DNA of 43,455 bases from an uncultured Clostridia bacterium (lineage in GTDB: Bacteria > Bacillota_I > Bacilli_A > RF39 > UBA660), in the NCBI GenBank assembly GCA_947165135.1, contig CAMUZE010000012.1:1-43455 (forward strand). The letters run 5' to 3'. The notes beneath the pieces are model-generated. The model was given only the letters and a program-made list of their open reading frames with translations, ran no database searches and had not been told where the DNA came from. Of the stretch, positions 24,501 to 32,348 are shown piece by piece (position 1 is the first letter of the stretch; each line of letters begins with the position of its first letter). The translations under genes were made by a program, and so were the position numbers.

Positions 24501-26164
24501 TCATCAGTAATAATAACATAATATGGCGAAAAAGGTACAGTCTGGGCTCCCTGATTACCAGAAATGAAGTTCATTCTTTCGTTTATTATACTACTGAAAT
24601 ATCCAGATAAATATCTAGTATGCTCATAGTCTGTAGAAAAGAATCTAATAGATTTATCATTAGAAAAACAATGATTTAAATATTTAGTAAACTCCCATTT
24701 TTTCTTATTCTTGTCATTAGTAATAATAATAAATTTAACATCATCATAACTATAAAAAGTAATTAACTGTAATAAAATATTATTTATTAATCCATATTTT
24801 TTCTTATCTGGACCCATTATAGCTGTTATTTTATTTTCATAAAATGAATATCCAACTGGAACATTCTTAATATACTTAAATGTATCAATTAAATTATCTG
24901 CTTTTTTTCTAAGTTCATCTTCATCAACAGAAAAATCTTCTGGCTTGTATGATATACTTGCATCCATTAATTGATTTCCTATTCCAAGTCTAACTTCTAA
25001 AAAATCATTTTGTTCAACTCGCTTATCCCAAAAATTAATAGTGGCTGATGTAATTAAATTAGAACATTTTGCTGGAGTTATTAAATTATCATTAATAATA
25101 TCAGATTGTTGCTTAGCTTCTAGTGTTAATTCACTTTGTTTTCCAGATAAATATTTTGTGTATTTTTCAATGGTATTCTCTTTTTTTTCTTTTTTAATTT
25201 TTTCATTTATTTTTTTTGAAATATTTGGCCATACAAATGAAGTTACCAACATAAGTATACTCGTTACAAAAGAAGGCCATGTTTTAGAAAAAAGCGTTTC
25301 ACCACTTATTAACTTTTCAACGTTTTCAGCTATTCTAATTAATGATGTTAAAAGCATGGTAATAGCTGGACCTAAAGTTAATATCATCGGTGTCAAATCA
25401 TCTTCTTCAACTTTAGGCGGAGCTGACAACTCCATTTCAAAATTTTTAATTAATCTTCTTATACGTGGTGATTTTGAATAATAATCATCTTTTGAATATA
25501 ATTCCCTATCGCTTATTGTTACATTTTCAATAGGATCTTCATTCGGAAAAGTATATGATTTTAAATTAGTAGCTTGAATATTTAAATTAATCATATTACG
25601 TGGATTATTAATCATTAAGAAATCATTAAAGAATAGTATTCTAAAACCATATATATTAATTTGATCACCATTTTTCAAAACATAAGCTTCATTATCATTA
25701 TCAATAACATTATCATTTACATATATACCTTTATTATTAGACAGACTTAACATCAATGTTTTAGACTCGAAATATATTTTCCCAATAATACCTTCAACTA
25801 GTTTAATTCCAACATTAACATTACATGATGCATCATTTCCAATAATCATATTTATTTTTTCATCATAGTTATATACAGAAAAAGTATTATCAAATGCATT
25901 TGTAATAAATATTAGATATTCTTTACCATCTTTTTTTAATGAATAGTAAAAATCACTACTAATAAAAACACCATCGACTCTATTATTATCATATAAGACA
26001 TCAACATCGTCAGTACTATACAGCACCCATCTTTCATCTCTAGCTTCAATATTAATTAGATTTTCTGTTGGCTCATTTTCTTCTCCAAAACTAAAACTTC
26101 CATACACTTTTGCTGGAATATTATAGGATAATAATCTATCTTCTAGAAATAAATATATTTTCAT
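21554..26164 (-). CDS. essC: Type VII secretion ATPase EssC
   Basis: A 1536-residue membrane ATPase that drives export of WXG100-type proteins. The N terminus has a degenerate then a recognisable FHA domain (about residues 105-180, IIGNDASCNV and GIYVND). Two membrane helices follow (about 248-268 and 290-313). The first FtsK/SpoIIIE domain has Walker A AGTTGSGKSEF (near residue 710) and Walker B-like LFIICDEFAEL with LGVHLILATQKPSG. The second and third domains are degenerate (NDGNTLIYSNEE; YKILYIFYGMDK), as in other Bacillota EssC. The length is slightly above the usual 1480. GGGG precedes the ATG. It stands first in its transcript, followed by yukD. No essA, essB or esaA is adjacent. Confidence 0.95.
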   Translation of the reverse strand: MKIYLFLEDRLLSYNIPAKVYGSFSFGEENEPTENLINIEARDERWVLYSTDDVDVLYDNNRVDGVFISSDFYYSLKKDGKEYLIFITNAFDNTFSVYNYDEKINMIIGNDASCNVNVGIKLVEGIIGKIYFESKTLMLSLSNNKGIYVNDNVIDNDNEAYVLKNGDQINIYGFRILFFNDFLMINNPRNMINLNIQATNLKSYTFPNEDPIENVTISDRELYSKDDYYSKSPRIRRLIKNFEMELSAPPKVEEDDLTPMILTLGPAITMLLTSLIRIAENVEKLISGETLFSKTWPSFVTSILMLVTSFVWPNISKKINEKIKKEKKENTIEKYTKYLSGKQSELTLEAKQQSDIINDNLITPAKCSNLITSATINFWDKRVEQNDFLEVRLGIGNQLMDASISYKPEDFSVDEDELRKKADNLIDTFKYIKNVPVGYSFYENKITAIMGPDKKKYGLINNILLQLITFYSYDDVKFIIITNDKNKKKWEFTKYLNHCFSNDKSIRFFSTDYEHTRYLSGYFSSIINERMNFISGNQGAQTVPFSPYYVIITDDYYQIKNTDFARAVTEIDPNLGFSLIILEGRLSQLPSKCNNFINLRGTQSGILKNSFDAQDPEYFMDEIDYNVDMMSAVRKLANIPIAFNEINKGLPDSITFLEMERVGKVEQLNIMNRWENNNSITSIKAEVGVDEEGNLMYLDLHEKAHGPHGLIAGTTGSGKSEFIITYILSMAINYSPEYVSFILIDYKGGGLAYAFENKTTGVVLPHLVGTITNLDKAEMNRTLVSIDSEVKRRQREFNKARDMLGESTIDIYKYQRFYKEGKLSDPIPHLFIICDEFAELKAQQPEFMDNLISVARIGRSLGVHLILATQKPSGVVNEQIWSNSKFKVCLKVQDESDSNEMLKRPDAAMLKQAGRYYLQVGMNELFVLGQSGWCGAKYFPSEKIVKQVDKSINFIDDSGIIVKSMQADNNNTKVEAQGEQLGAIMKSIIDVSNRLNLKAKTLWLPDINPVIIADELEKKYNYDQITYDVEAIIGEYDAPEKQEQGLLKYSFKNDGNTLIYSNEEEERENILASIIYSACKWHNANELNIYLLDYGSESLRMFNGFPQIGGMTFVGEDEKNKNLFKLIDEEIKRRKKLLIEYGGSFKAYNERNEVKLPQIMYIINNIAAVVENYPDFNENLVSTVRDCERYGINVIITAAAANNVPNRISQFFQTRYAMHIQDISDYDTIFNLRIKSKPKDNLGRGYCNGGDIAHEFQTASIVKPTEDIVKFLENVAVLLKQNNSAVAPRIPMLPDKVTLDCVEGEITNPNSIPIGVYRDSLKTVKYDFFYNKSTCISSNKLENVNSFVDSLMEIFLRLPGIAMFFVDPTKKMSDIATKTFNNRKIDYFDDVDKYDEVFSKFSVIAKNPEFKKYKILYIFYGMDKIRSAVKPNTLETLFSEIRKSENCTSIICETTQNIKGFDFDAWYQKVKNSSDGIWIGRGFDEQQAFRVSRITKDMTKPRPLNYGYVVQESSAELVKYIEFNNMISKGDEEDEK

Positions 26165-26198
26165 AGTACACCCCTATTGCCAAACCCCTACTATATAT

Positions 26199-26207
26199 AT
26201 AATAACA
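26199..26207 (-). promoter_or_regulatory. Possible extended -10 of essC
   Basis: TGTTATTAT on the minus strand in the divergent region between essC and the plus-strand radical SAM gene. The -35 is not clear, so this is only the best candidate in the interval. Confidence 0.35.
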
Positions 26208-26274
26208 TACTTTTTATTATAAAAAAAGCAATTTTTGATATATAATTCTCTATTATCAATTATACATATATTTA

Positions 26275-26304
26275 TTGATACTAATAATATAATTATGTTA
26301 AAAT
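26275..26304 (+). promoter_or_regulatory. Promoter of the plus-strand radical SAM gene
   Basis: TTGATA (26275-26280), an 18-bp spacer and TAAAAT (26299-26304) with TG at 26296-26297. The predicted RNA start lies close to AGGTGA, so the later ATG with its own GAGG may be the real start. Confidence 0.55.
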
Positions 26305-26337
26305 AAACTAGGTGAATATTTACATATGAGGTATAAA

Positions 26338-27315
26338 ATGATTGGTATAAATATAGAATTAACAACAAATTGTCCCCTACATTGCCCACAATGCTATTGT
26401 ACATTAACCGGTGGAAAAAATATACCACTTATTATAGCTAAAGAAAAAATCGATGAAGCATTAGAACATGGAATTAAAATTATTAATTTAAGTGGTGGAG
26501 AAACATTGTGCTATCCTAATTTATATGAATTAATACAATATATATCTAGTAAAGGAATAAAATCAAATGTTGCTTTATCGGGATGGAATTTTGATGAAAA
26601 AGTATTAAATAAGTTAATTAATGCCGGAGTTTTTGGAATATTTATTTCATTAAATGGTTCAACTGCAGAAATAAATGGACTATCAAGAAATGGATTTGAA
26701 TATGCTATTAATGCTTTAAAAATACTTCAACAAAGTAAATATAAAAGGACCGCTATTAACTGGGTTATGTCATCAGATAATTATAATGACTTTATGAATG
26801 TTGTTAAAATAGCAGAGAAATATTCTATTTCTTTAATTGAGGTAATTGTTGTAAAACCTGATTCTAATAATAAATTAAATAATTTTCCAAATCTTTATCA
26901 AATGATAAGTGTTGCTAATTGCATAAAGAATTATTCTGGACCAGTAAGTATTATTGTTGAAAGTTGTTTTCCACAAATGCATACAATTTTAAATGCAATT
27001 GGTTATAAAAATAGATTGAGAATTAATCAAGATATAGGATGTGGTGCAGTAGATACTAGTTACAATATCAGTGTCGATGGAAAATATACACCATGCCGTC
27101 ATCTAGATATTCCAGAAGATTTTGATACTATAGATGAATACTTAAAAAAATCACAAATTGTTAAAAAAATTAAAGAATCAAAAAACAACCCAAAAGAGCC
27201 TTGCCATTCATGCACCTTTGTTAATAGATGTAAGCCATGTTTAGCAATGAATAAAAAATTAAATGGCGAATTACATATGGGACCTAATATGTGTGATTTA
27301 TGGAAATTAAAATAG
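26338..27315 (+). CDS. Radical SAM/SPASM-like peptide maturase or anaerobic maturase-type enzyme
   Basis: A 325-residue radical SAM enzyme. The 4Fe-4S motif CPLHCPQC (CxxxCxxC) lies in TTNCPLHCPQCYC near the N terminus, followed by the SAM-binding LSGGETL. The C-terminal part has a SPASM-like set of cysteines (GCGAVDT, YTPCRHL, CHSCTF, RCKPC), as in enzymes that modify peptides or proteins. I start it at ATG 26338, where GAGG is six bases upstream; 26326 is possible. It is the only plus-strand gene of the accessory region, divergent from essC and converging on the second radical SAM gene with a shared terminator. The substrate may be the Cys-rich protein at 29.5 kb, but that is inference. Confidence 0.78.
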   Translation: MIGINIELTTNCPLHCPQCYCTLTGGKNIPLIIAKEKIDEALEHGIKIINLSGGETLCYPNLYELIQYISSKGIKSNVALSGWNFDEKVLNKLINAGVFGIFISLNGSTAEINGLSRNGFEYAINALKILQQSKYKRTAINWVMSSDNYNDFMNVVKIAEKYSISLIEVIVVKPDSNNKLNNFPNLYQMISVANCIKNYSGPVSIIVESCFPQMHTILNAIGYKNRLRINQDIGCGAVDTSYNISVDGKYTPCRHLDIPEDFDTIDEYLKKSQIVKKIKESKNNPKEPCHSCTFVNRCKPCLAMNKKLNGELHMGPNMCDLWKLK

Positions 27316-27340
27316 CAATTATACTTATAATTGCTATTTT
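27309..27340. terminator. Bidirectional terminator between two radical SAM genes
   Basis: AAAATAGCAATTA (27309-27321) and TAATTGCTATTTT (27328-27340) around a 6-nt loop, with U-tracts usable by the two convergent genes. Confidence 0.85.
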
Positions 27341-27345
27341 TTACA

Positions 27346-28248
27346 CTACAATAACGGTTTTTTATTAAATCCAACTGTTAAATGATTATCAGAAGTATAG
27401 ACAAATTGTCTTGTATATGGACAATTTAATTCTTTTGTCATGCGAGAATAATATTCAACAATATTACCATTGTTTGCCAAGTAAATACCATTACTGCATT
27501 CACAAATGTCTAAATCACATAAATTGCCAGTTTTTAAAAATCTCTGAGGTAACTTGCTAAAAATATCGTTAAAGTCTATAAATTCTTTTATAGATTCTTC
27601 GTTAATTGGCATTAGTGAAACAAATCCGCATCTAAAAATTCCAAGCTTAGAGGCCATTTCTAAATATTTTTGGACTTTATCTAAATTATTTATATAGCTT
27701 TTCATAAGTAAACAATTAAGTCTTATTAATTTTTTGTTTATACTTTTTTCCATTACACTAGATATATCCTTTTTTGATGCAGTTTTAATACCAAAGAATT
27801 CGTTGTTTATTCTATCATCATAATGATGTCTACTAATATGAATACCATATATCTTATTAATGCTATCTAAATCTAAGCATTCTTTTATTCTAAATCCATT
27901 TGTATTAATTGTGACGACTGCATCTTTTTTTGCCTCAAAAATGGTATTTAAAACCCTATTTAATTTGTTAATATCTAAAAATGGTTCTCCACCAGTAATT
28001 CCAATCCTATTTATTAAATTTTTACTATCTAAATATTCTATTACATATTTTAATTTTTGATAATCAATACTACTATTTTTTTCATTACCATGATTACTAC
28101 ATACACTACATTTTCCATTACACATGTCAGTTACTTTAATATATAAATTTAACTTCATATGATTTTTTGAAGGAGTTTCTCCTTTAGGTACGCAATCATT
28201 ACTCTTTACATCCACTTTTTGTCCAAATAATTCAATTGTCTCAAACAT
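27346..28248 (-). CDS. Radical SAM enzyme with C-terminal auxiliary cysteines
   Basis: A 300-residue radical SAM protein with CNGKCSVC (CxxxCxxC) in VTDMCNGKCSVCSNHG near residue 50 and the SAM-binding ITGGEPFLD. The C-terminal region holds further cysteines (CGFVSL, NLCDLDICECSNG, NCPYTR), which may ligate an auxiliary cluster (SPASM/twitch-like). The start ATG at 28248 follows the HemN-like gene's stop after 2 nt and uses its GGGGG as ribosome site, so the two enzymes are made together. It is the last gene of the unit precursor-like protein, HemN-like enzyme, this enzyme. The reaction cannot be read from sequence; acting on the Cys-rich protein is inferred from the operon. Confidence 0.75.
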   Translation of the reverse strand: MFETIELFGQKVDVKSNDCVPKGETPSKNHMKLNLYIKVTDMCNGKCSVCSNHGNEKNSSIDYQKLKYVIEYLDSKNLINRIGITGGEPFLDINKLNRVLNTIFEAKKDAVVTINTNGFRIKECLDLDSINKIYGIHISRHHYDDRINNEFFGIKTASKKDISSVMEKSINKKLIRLNCLLMKSYINNLDKVQKYLEMASKLGIFRCGFVSLMPINEESIKEFIDFNDIFSKLPQRFLKTGNLCDLDICECSNGIYLANNGNIVEYYSRMTKELNCPYTRQFVYTSDNHLTVGFNKKPLL

Positions 28249-28250
28249 AT

Positions 28251-29546
28251 TTATACCCCCATAAACCAATCTTTAACATTTTTAGAATAAAATAATGAGC
28301 CAACTGCTCCATAATATTTAAATCCATCTTTAGTTAAATAACACTTGTCATCTTCAATATAAATATATTTATTACTAATTAAAAAATCTAATTCTCTTTT
28401 ATAATACTTTCTTGCATCTTTTTCTAATATTGAAGACACTATTTTTAATGAAAACATACCATAATATAGACTAATCATTATATACTTAGCTACAAGTTCT
28501 TCTTTTGGTAAAAGATATGTATCTTTTTCAATAAAGCTATTTTGTTTAATACATTCATCAAAAGATTCATGACTTTTTCCGATATTATAACTAATTCCTT
28601 GACTAGTTTTAGATTGAGCAGATATACCAAATCCTTTATAACTTATATTATCAATCATTCTATATCTTAAGTAAGATGATAAGCCAAAATCATTGTATTT
28701 ACTAAATGTATTTTGAGAAAATCTTCCTTTATATCCTAATTTAATTAATTCTTCATATATTATACTATATTGATTAAATAATAATTCTTTAGAAATACTT
28801 GCTTTTTGATTAACCATATTATATCGCATTTCATATAGAGTTACTTGGTCTGGATTAAGTATTTTTATACATTCTAAACTATTATATATATCTTCTACTG
28901 TTTGATTTTTTATTCCATACATAAAGTCAACATTTATCTTTTTTATTCCAACTTCTCTAATTATATCAAATACTTTTTTCATATCACTAATAGACACGAT
29001 ATTTCTATTCTGACTATCCAATATTTTTGTATTAGTAGTTTGTATACCAAGTGATATTCTTTTAAATCCAGCATCTACAATTAATTTCAATTTATCATAA
29101 CTTAATGTACTAAAAGTTGCTTCTATACTTGGTTCATAATCATCAACAGTATTTAATTTATTAATTTTTTTTGCAATTGACATTAATTTTTTAAAAGTTG
29201 ATAATTCTAAACATGTTGGTGTTCCACCACCAATATCAAATCCATATAATGTAAATTTATGTTTACTTATAAAACTATTAATATCTTTTTCCAATATTTC
29301 TAAATATTTTTCTTCATATTTATTATCTTTTTTATATTTAATATATTCACAGAAACTACACAATCTTGTACAAAATGGTATATGTATATATAAACATAAT
29401 TTATCTTCATTAAACTCTAATTCTTTATCTGTTTTATACTTTATAAAATTAGATTTATCTAAAGGATATGAAGTATTACATAAATAACTATTCTTAGCTT
29501 TATTAAATAACTTTAACAACGGCCCCCACCACCTGGAATGCCACAT
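28251..29546 (-). CDS. HemN/HemW-like radical SAM enzyme
   Basis: About 422-431 residues. The HemN-type radical SAM core shows YIHIPFCTRLCSFCEY (CxxxCxFC) and DIGGGTPTCLE, the hallmark of HemW and class C radical SAM methyltransferases. The C-terminal winged-helix HemN_C-like domain covers about residues 350-430 (YLLPKEELVAKY to YYGAVGSLFY). Its gene context is peptide-modification-like rather than heme-related, so a class C type modification enzyme is plausible, with HemW heme chaperone as the alternative. The start is uncertain: the ATG at 29546 has no ribosome site, whereas TTG at 29519 has AGGTGG nine bases upstream and begins inside the last codons of the Cys-rich gene. Confidence 0.75.
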   Translation of the reverse strand: MWHSRWWGPLLKLFNKAKNSYLCNTSYPLDKSNFIKYKTDKELEFNEDKLCLYIHIPFCTRLCSFCEYIKYKKDNKYEEKYLEILEKDINSFISKHKFTLYGFDIGGGTPTCLELSTFKKLMSIAKKINKLNTVDDYEPSIEATFSTLSYDKLKLIVDAGFKRISLGIQTTNTKILDSQNRNIVSISDMKKVFDIIREVGIKKINVDFMYGIKNQTVEDIYNSLECIKILNPDQVTLYEMRYNMVNQKASISKELLFNQYSIIYEELIKLGYKGRFSQNTFSKYNDFGLSSYLRYRMIDNISYKGFGISAQSKTSQGISYNIGKSHESFDECIKQNSFIEKDTYLLPKEELVAKYIMISLYYGMFSLKIVSSILEKDARKYYKRELDFLISNKYIYIEDDKCYLTKDGFKYYGAVGSLFYSKNVKDWFMGV

Positions 29547-29944
29547 TTATAATCATCAGAACTTCCACAATCTTTCTTTCTTAAACTTCTATGGCTACAA
29601 GTTTCAGATTCTACTTCACCACAACGACTTGATGATACGCATGTAGCACTTCTATAAGGAATATTTCTAACAAAAGATCTTTTTTCTTGAAAAACCTCTT
29701 CATCTATTTCACTTAAACTACTAATAAAGACTTCATCAGCGGTAACCTTATTTTTTACAATATCATCTAATCTTGAAACAACCTTAGATAATAATATAAA
29801 CCCTGTTTTTGATATACATCTTTGAATCATTAAAATGTTTAAATAATCATCAATAGTTTTTCTAATCTTATTAACACTAAACTTCTTACTTTTCCCATTA
29901 TTAATAATTGTTTTCATAAACTCAAATGCCTCTGTAACTTTCAT
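29513..29944 (-). CDS. Cys-rich protein, candidate RiPP precursor or modified substrate
   Basis: A 143-residue protein in two parts. Residues 1 to about 97 are helical, charged and nearly Cys-free (leader-like: MKVTEAFEFMKTIINNGKSK, SSLSEIDEEVFQEKRS). The last 45 residues hold six cysteines (102, 108, 116, 126, 134, 143) among Ser, Arg and Gly, ending CGIPGGGGRC. This looks like a leader plus core of a ribosomally made, modified peptide, though the leader is long. GGAGG stands seven bases before the ATG, with an extended -10 at 29983-29991. Two radical SAM genes follow, the first overlapping its 3' end. It resembles no RiPP precursor family I can name; an iron-sulfur or metal-binding helper protein is the main alternative. 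Confidence 0.6.
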   Translation of the reverse strand: MKVTEAFEFMKTIINNGKSKKFSVNKIRKTIDDYLNILMIQRCISKTGFILLSKVVSRLDDIVKNKVTADEVFISSLSEIDEEVFQEKRSFVRNIPYRSATCVSSSRCGEVESETCSHRSLRKKDCGSSDDYKCGIPGGGGRC

Positions 29945-29982
29945 AATAAACCTCCAAATTTAAATAATTTTATTTAAAACTT

Positions 29983-30019
29983 ATTATAACAAAAAAACTA
30001 GATTGAATCTAGTTTTTTT
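29983..30019 (-). terminator. Terminator of the 30.0 kb methyltransferase gene fused to the next promoter
   Basis: AAAAAAACTAGATT and AATCTAGTTTTTTT (29991-30004 and 30006-30019) form a near-perfect palindrome whose U-tract on the minus strand leads directly into TGTTATAAT (hexamer 29983-29988), the promoter of the Cys-rich gene. Confidence 0.8.
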
Positions 30020-30902
30020 AACATTTTTTATAAATATGTTCAAGGTAACAAAACATATTTTTTTCTAAAGTTTCACTCATTAAATATCCACTAATTGCAT
30101 TTCCAACAAATGCTCTTGGTAAAATTTTACAAATTATTTTAAATATAAATCCTAATTTCATACCTTTAGTTACAATTCTTTTAAATCTATACATGTTAGG
30201 AAGTACATTTTTGCTAAGATCATTTATAATTATCTCTTTAAAATTATTATCTTTTGCATAACTAGAAATATTATCAACAAGTTCAAATTCTTTTACAGCC
30301 ATTCCTTTTTCTACCAACGTCATTATTTCTTTTTTTTCTTCTTTTAAACTATCTTTTTTAACTTTAGCATATCCATCAAATATAATAAATACTCCATCTT
30401 TTTTTAATACTCTATTTACTTCTTTAAATATCTTGTTCTTATTAGTAGAATAACAAAGTGTTTCAAAAGCATAAACAATATCTTGAGAATTTGATTTTAT
30501 TTTATCTAAATAATGATAATCTCCTTCAATTAATTCAACATTAGATAGTTGCTTGTCAATGCTAGGCCTCAAATCTATTCCAGTAAATTGAATACCAGGA
30601 TATTTATTTGCTAAATAATATAAATTTGCTCCTTGCCCACTACCTAATTCTAATATATTTTTTGTAGATTTGTTTATATACTCTATAACTGTATTTGGCT
30701 GATATAATTCCCCATCTTTATTCATTTTATTATCAAAAGAAATACTCATATGCATAAATCCATTTTTAGAATGAAATAATCTATATGCTTTTTTATTTAC
30801 TTTATAATAATTATTAATTGATACATCATTTTTATAATACCAATCACAATTAATATATTTTTTTAAAATATTTAATGTACTAACATTTTCTTTTTTTGAC
30901 AT
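30018..30902 (-). CDS. Class I SAM-dependent methyltransferase
   Basis: A 294-residue methyltransferase. Motif I ILELGSGQGANLYYL, the acidic ribose contact TGIDLRPS, motif II around IVYAFETLCYS and VLKKDGVFIIFDG are all visible in the central region. The N-terminal 80 residues contain a SMSISFD-like substrate-binding region. It resembles the UbiE/small-molecule methyltransferase group; the substrate is unknown. It has its own promoter (TGCTATAAT, 30920-30928) and terminator, so it is not cotranscribed with the radical SAM unit. The ribosome site GGTGG and the start codon lie in a small hairpin (TTTGGT, GGT, ACCAAA, 30902-30916), which may limit translation. Confidence 0.8.
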   Translation of the reverse strand: MSKKENVSTLNILKKYINCDWYYKNDVSINNYYKVNKKAYRLFHSKNGFMHMSISFDNKMNKDGELYQPNTVIEYINKSTKNILELGSGQGANLYYLANKYPGIQFTGIDLRPSIDKQLSNVELIEGDYHYLDKIKSNSQDIVYAFETLCYSTNKNKIFKEVNRVLKKDGVFIIFDGYAKVKKDSLKEEKKEIMTLVEKGMAVKEFELVDNISSYAKDNNFKEIIINDLSKNVLPNMYRFKRIVTKGMKLGFIFKIICKILPRAFVGNAISGYLMSETLEKNMFCYLEHIYKKC

Positions 30903-30919
30903 TTGGTACCACCAAAACT

Positions 30920-30953
30920 ATTATAGCATAAAAAAAGACTAAATAATTTAGTC
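30920..30953 (-). terminator. Terminator of the 31.0 kb gene, followed by an extended -10
   Basis: GACTAAAT and ATTTAGTC (minus strand, arms 30953-30946 and 30944-30937) with a short loop, then TTTTTT, ATGCTATAAT (hexamer 30920-30925). This is terminator and next promoter in one compact unit. Confidence 0.7.
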
Positions 30954-31664
30954 TATATTTTCATTTTTATAAGAAATGTATTTATCTATGGCATCAAGTA
31001 TTACATTTTTTTCTATTTTTCTATAATTACTTACATAATCCAAAAAGCCATATGACATACTTGTTCTCCTCCATCTCAAATCATTTTCATCAAAATAATA
31101 TACATATCCGCCTTCCGTCTTATATATTAAGACAGGCCTCTCAAATGAATATTTCCAATATGTATTTGACTCTGAAGTTTTATAATAATTTCCATAATTA
31201 TCCGGTATAACTATATAATTTTTTAAATAGTTCTCGATATCATCAGTATTTCTAACATATTCTGTTTTTGTTTCGACATAATAAACATCATTCGGAACAT
31301 TAGGACCATAATTAATAAAGACTGTATCTATCTTCCACCTAAATAAATTTCTTGATATATTTAATGTTAATTCTTCAACTTCATTTTTTATTGTTACAGT
31401 TGCTTCATTAGCATCATGAAATCTATCAACTGGACTATCATTTCCATAGAATCCATCATCACTTACTATTTTCATTTCTAATATTTCATATGATGGATAC
31501 TGTTTGTTAACAAGTTTTGTTATTCTCTTTGTTGCATCTTCCATATTGTGAATAGACGGATTTTCTGAAATACACCACAATATATAAAATCCTATTGCAA
31601 GAAAAATACAAATTACAACTAATGCTCCAATTACAATAGCAATCGCTTCTAATACTTTTTTCAT
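30948..31664 (-). CDS. Membrane-anchored protein of unknown function
   Basis: A 238-residue protein with an N-terminal membrane helix (about residues 7-32, IAIVIGALVVICIFLAIGFYI) and an outside domain of about 200 residues. This domain is rich in Tyr, Asn and Asp (DDGFYGNDSPVDRFHD, TYWKYSFERPVLIYK) and appears mostly beta, reminiscent of small immunity or anchored surface proteins, though no family is recognised. It follows the 207-residue unknown gene by 12 nt and is cotranscribed with it. It ends in a terminator before the methyltransferase. No direct sequence link to the radical SAM units exists. Confidence 0.6.
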   Translation of the reverse strand: MKKVLEAIAIVIGALVVICIFLAIGFYILWCISENPSIHNMEDATKRITKLVNKQYPSYEILEMKIVSDDGFYGNDSPVDRFHDANEATVTIKNEVEELTLNISRNLFRWKIDTVFINYGPNVPNDVYYVETKTEYVRNTDDIENYLKNYIVIPDNYGNYYKTSESNTYWKYSFERPVLIYKTEGGYVYYFDENDLRWRRTSMSYGFLDYVSNYRKIEKNVILDAIDKYISYKNENID

Positions 31665-31676
31665 TTAATTACCTCA

Positions 31677-32291
31677 TTAATACTTTCTTCTAAACACTCT
31701 TCTAATGTCCTCATATTCTTTTTTATTAGAATAATCAAAATACTCTTCTATACTTATTTGACTACTACCTTTGGTTAATATTTCATTTACTTCATTAAAG
31801 AATATAATTAATCTATTTTTTGTATCTTTATTAGCTTGATCAATTTTACTTCTTCCATCATAAATAATATTTTTAATAAACACATAAAATCTCTCTGAGT
31901 AGTCCATTGTACAATCACTTACATTATCTATAAATTCTACATATATTTTTTTACCTTTTCTATAAATAGATAAATATCTTTTATTGTCTTCTCTTGTTCC
32001 ATCATCATCAATTATTAATTCATCATCATAATTTAATAAATGAAACAAAGGTAAATATAAAGGATGAGACATATCAAATTCAAAAGATAGTTTATTAACA
32101 TTATCATCTTCAACTGTCCATCCGCTAAAGCCATAATCATCCCATTGAGACAAACTATAAGTTCTTTTTAAATCTCCATTTTCAAGAAATCCTTCAGCTA
32201 CAGTATATGTTGGTTTAGCATATCCTTTAGATATATCATATATTAATATTCTATTTTCACTTATGTTAATTCTTCTTTCTAATTCTTGCAT
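31677..32291 (-). CDS. Unknown cytoplasmic protein
   Basis: A 204-residue acidic protein with no membrane segment or signal. Beta-rich segments (RILIYDISKGYAKPTYTVAE, SFEFDMSHPLYLPLFHLLN) are followed by a helical end (IDQANKDTKNRLIIFFNEVN). I start it at ATG 32291; the GTG at 32300 overlaps the promoter-proximal leader. Only a weak ribosome site is visible. It forms a two-gene unit with the membrane protein, driven by TGATATAAT (32312-32320). Soluble protein plus anchored partner is an arrangement often seen in small defence or immunity pairs, but no motif supports such a claim here. Confidence 0.55.
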   Translation of the reverse strand: MQELERRINISENRILIYDISKGYAKPTYTVAEGFLENGDLKRTYSLSQWDDYGFSGWTVEDDNVNKLSFEFDMSHPLYLPLFHLLNYDDELIIDDDGTREDNKRYLSIYRKGKKIYVEFIDNVSDCTMDYSERFYVFIKNIIYDGRSKIDQANKDTKNRLIIFFNEVNEILTKGSSQISIEEYFDYSNKKEYEDIRRVFRRKY

Positions 32292-32311
32292 AATTCTCAC
32301 GTCCCACTGCT

Positions 32312-32347
32312 ATTATATCAAAAAAAGACTAGTTTTACCCAGTCTTT
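32312..32347 (-). terminator. Terminator of the acyltransferase-like gene, followed by an extended -10
   Basis: AAAGACT and AGTCTTT (minus strand, arms 32347-32341 and 32330-32324) around a 10-nt loop, then TTTTTTT and TGATATAAT (hexamer 32312-32317), which drives the 31.7 kb gene. Confidence 0.7.
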
Positions 32348-32348
32348 A

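Noticed and set aside
26174-26428. Minus-strand frame of 84 codons covering the start of the plus-strand radical SAM gene
   Set aside because: It overlaps the promoter and N-terminal cysteine motif of the opposite gene, has no ribosome site and reads as a low-complexity hydrophobic sequence.
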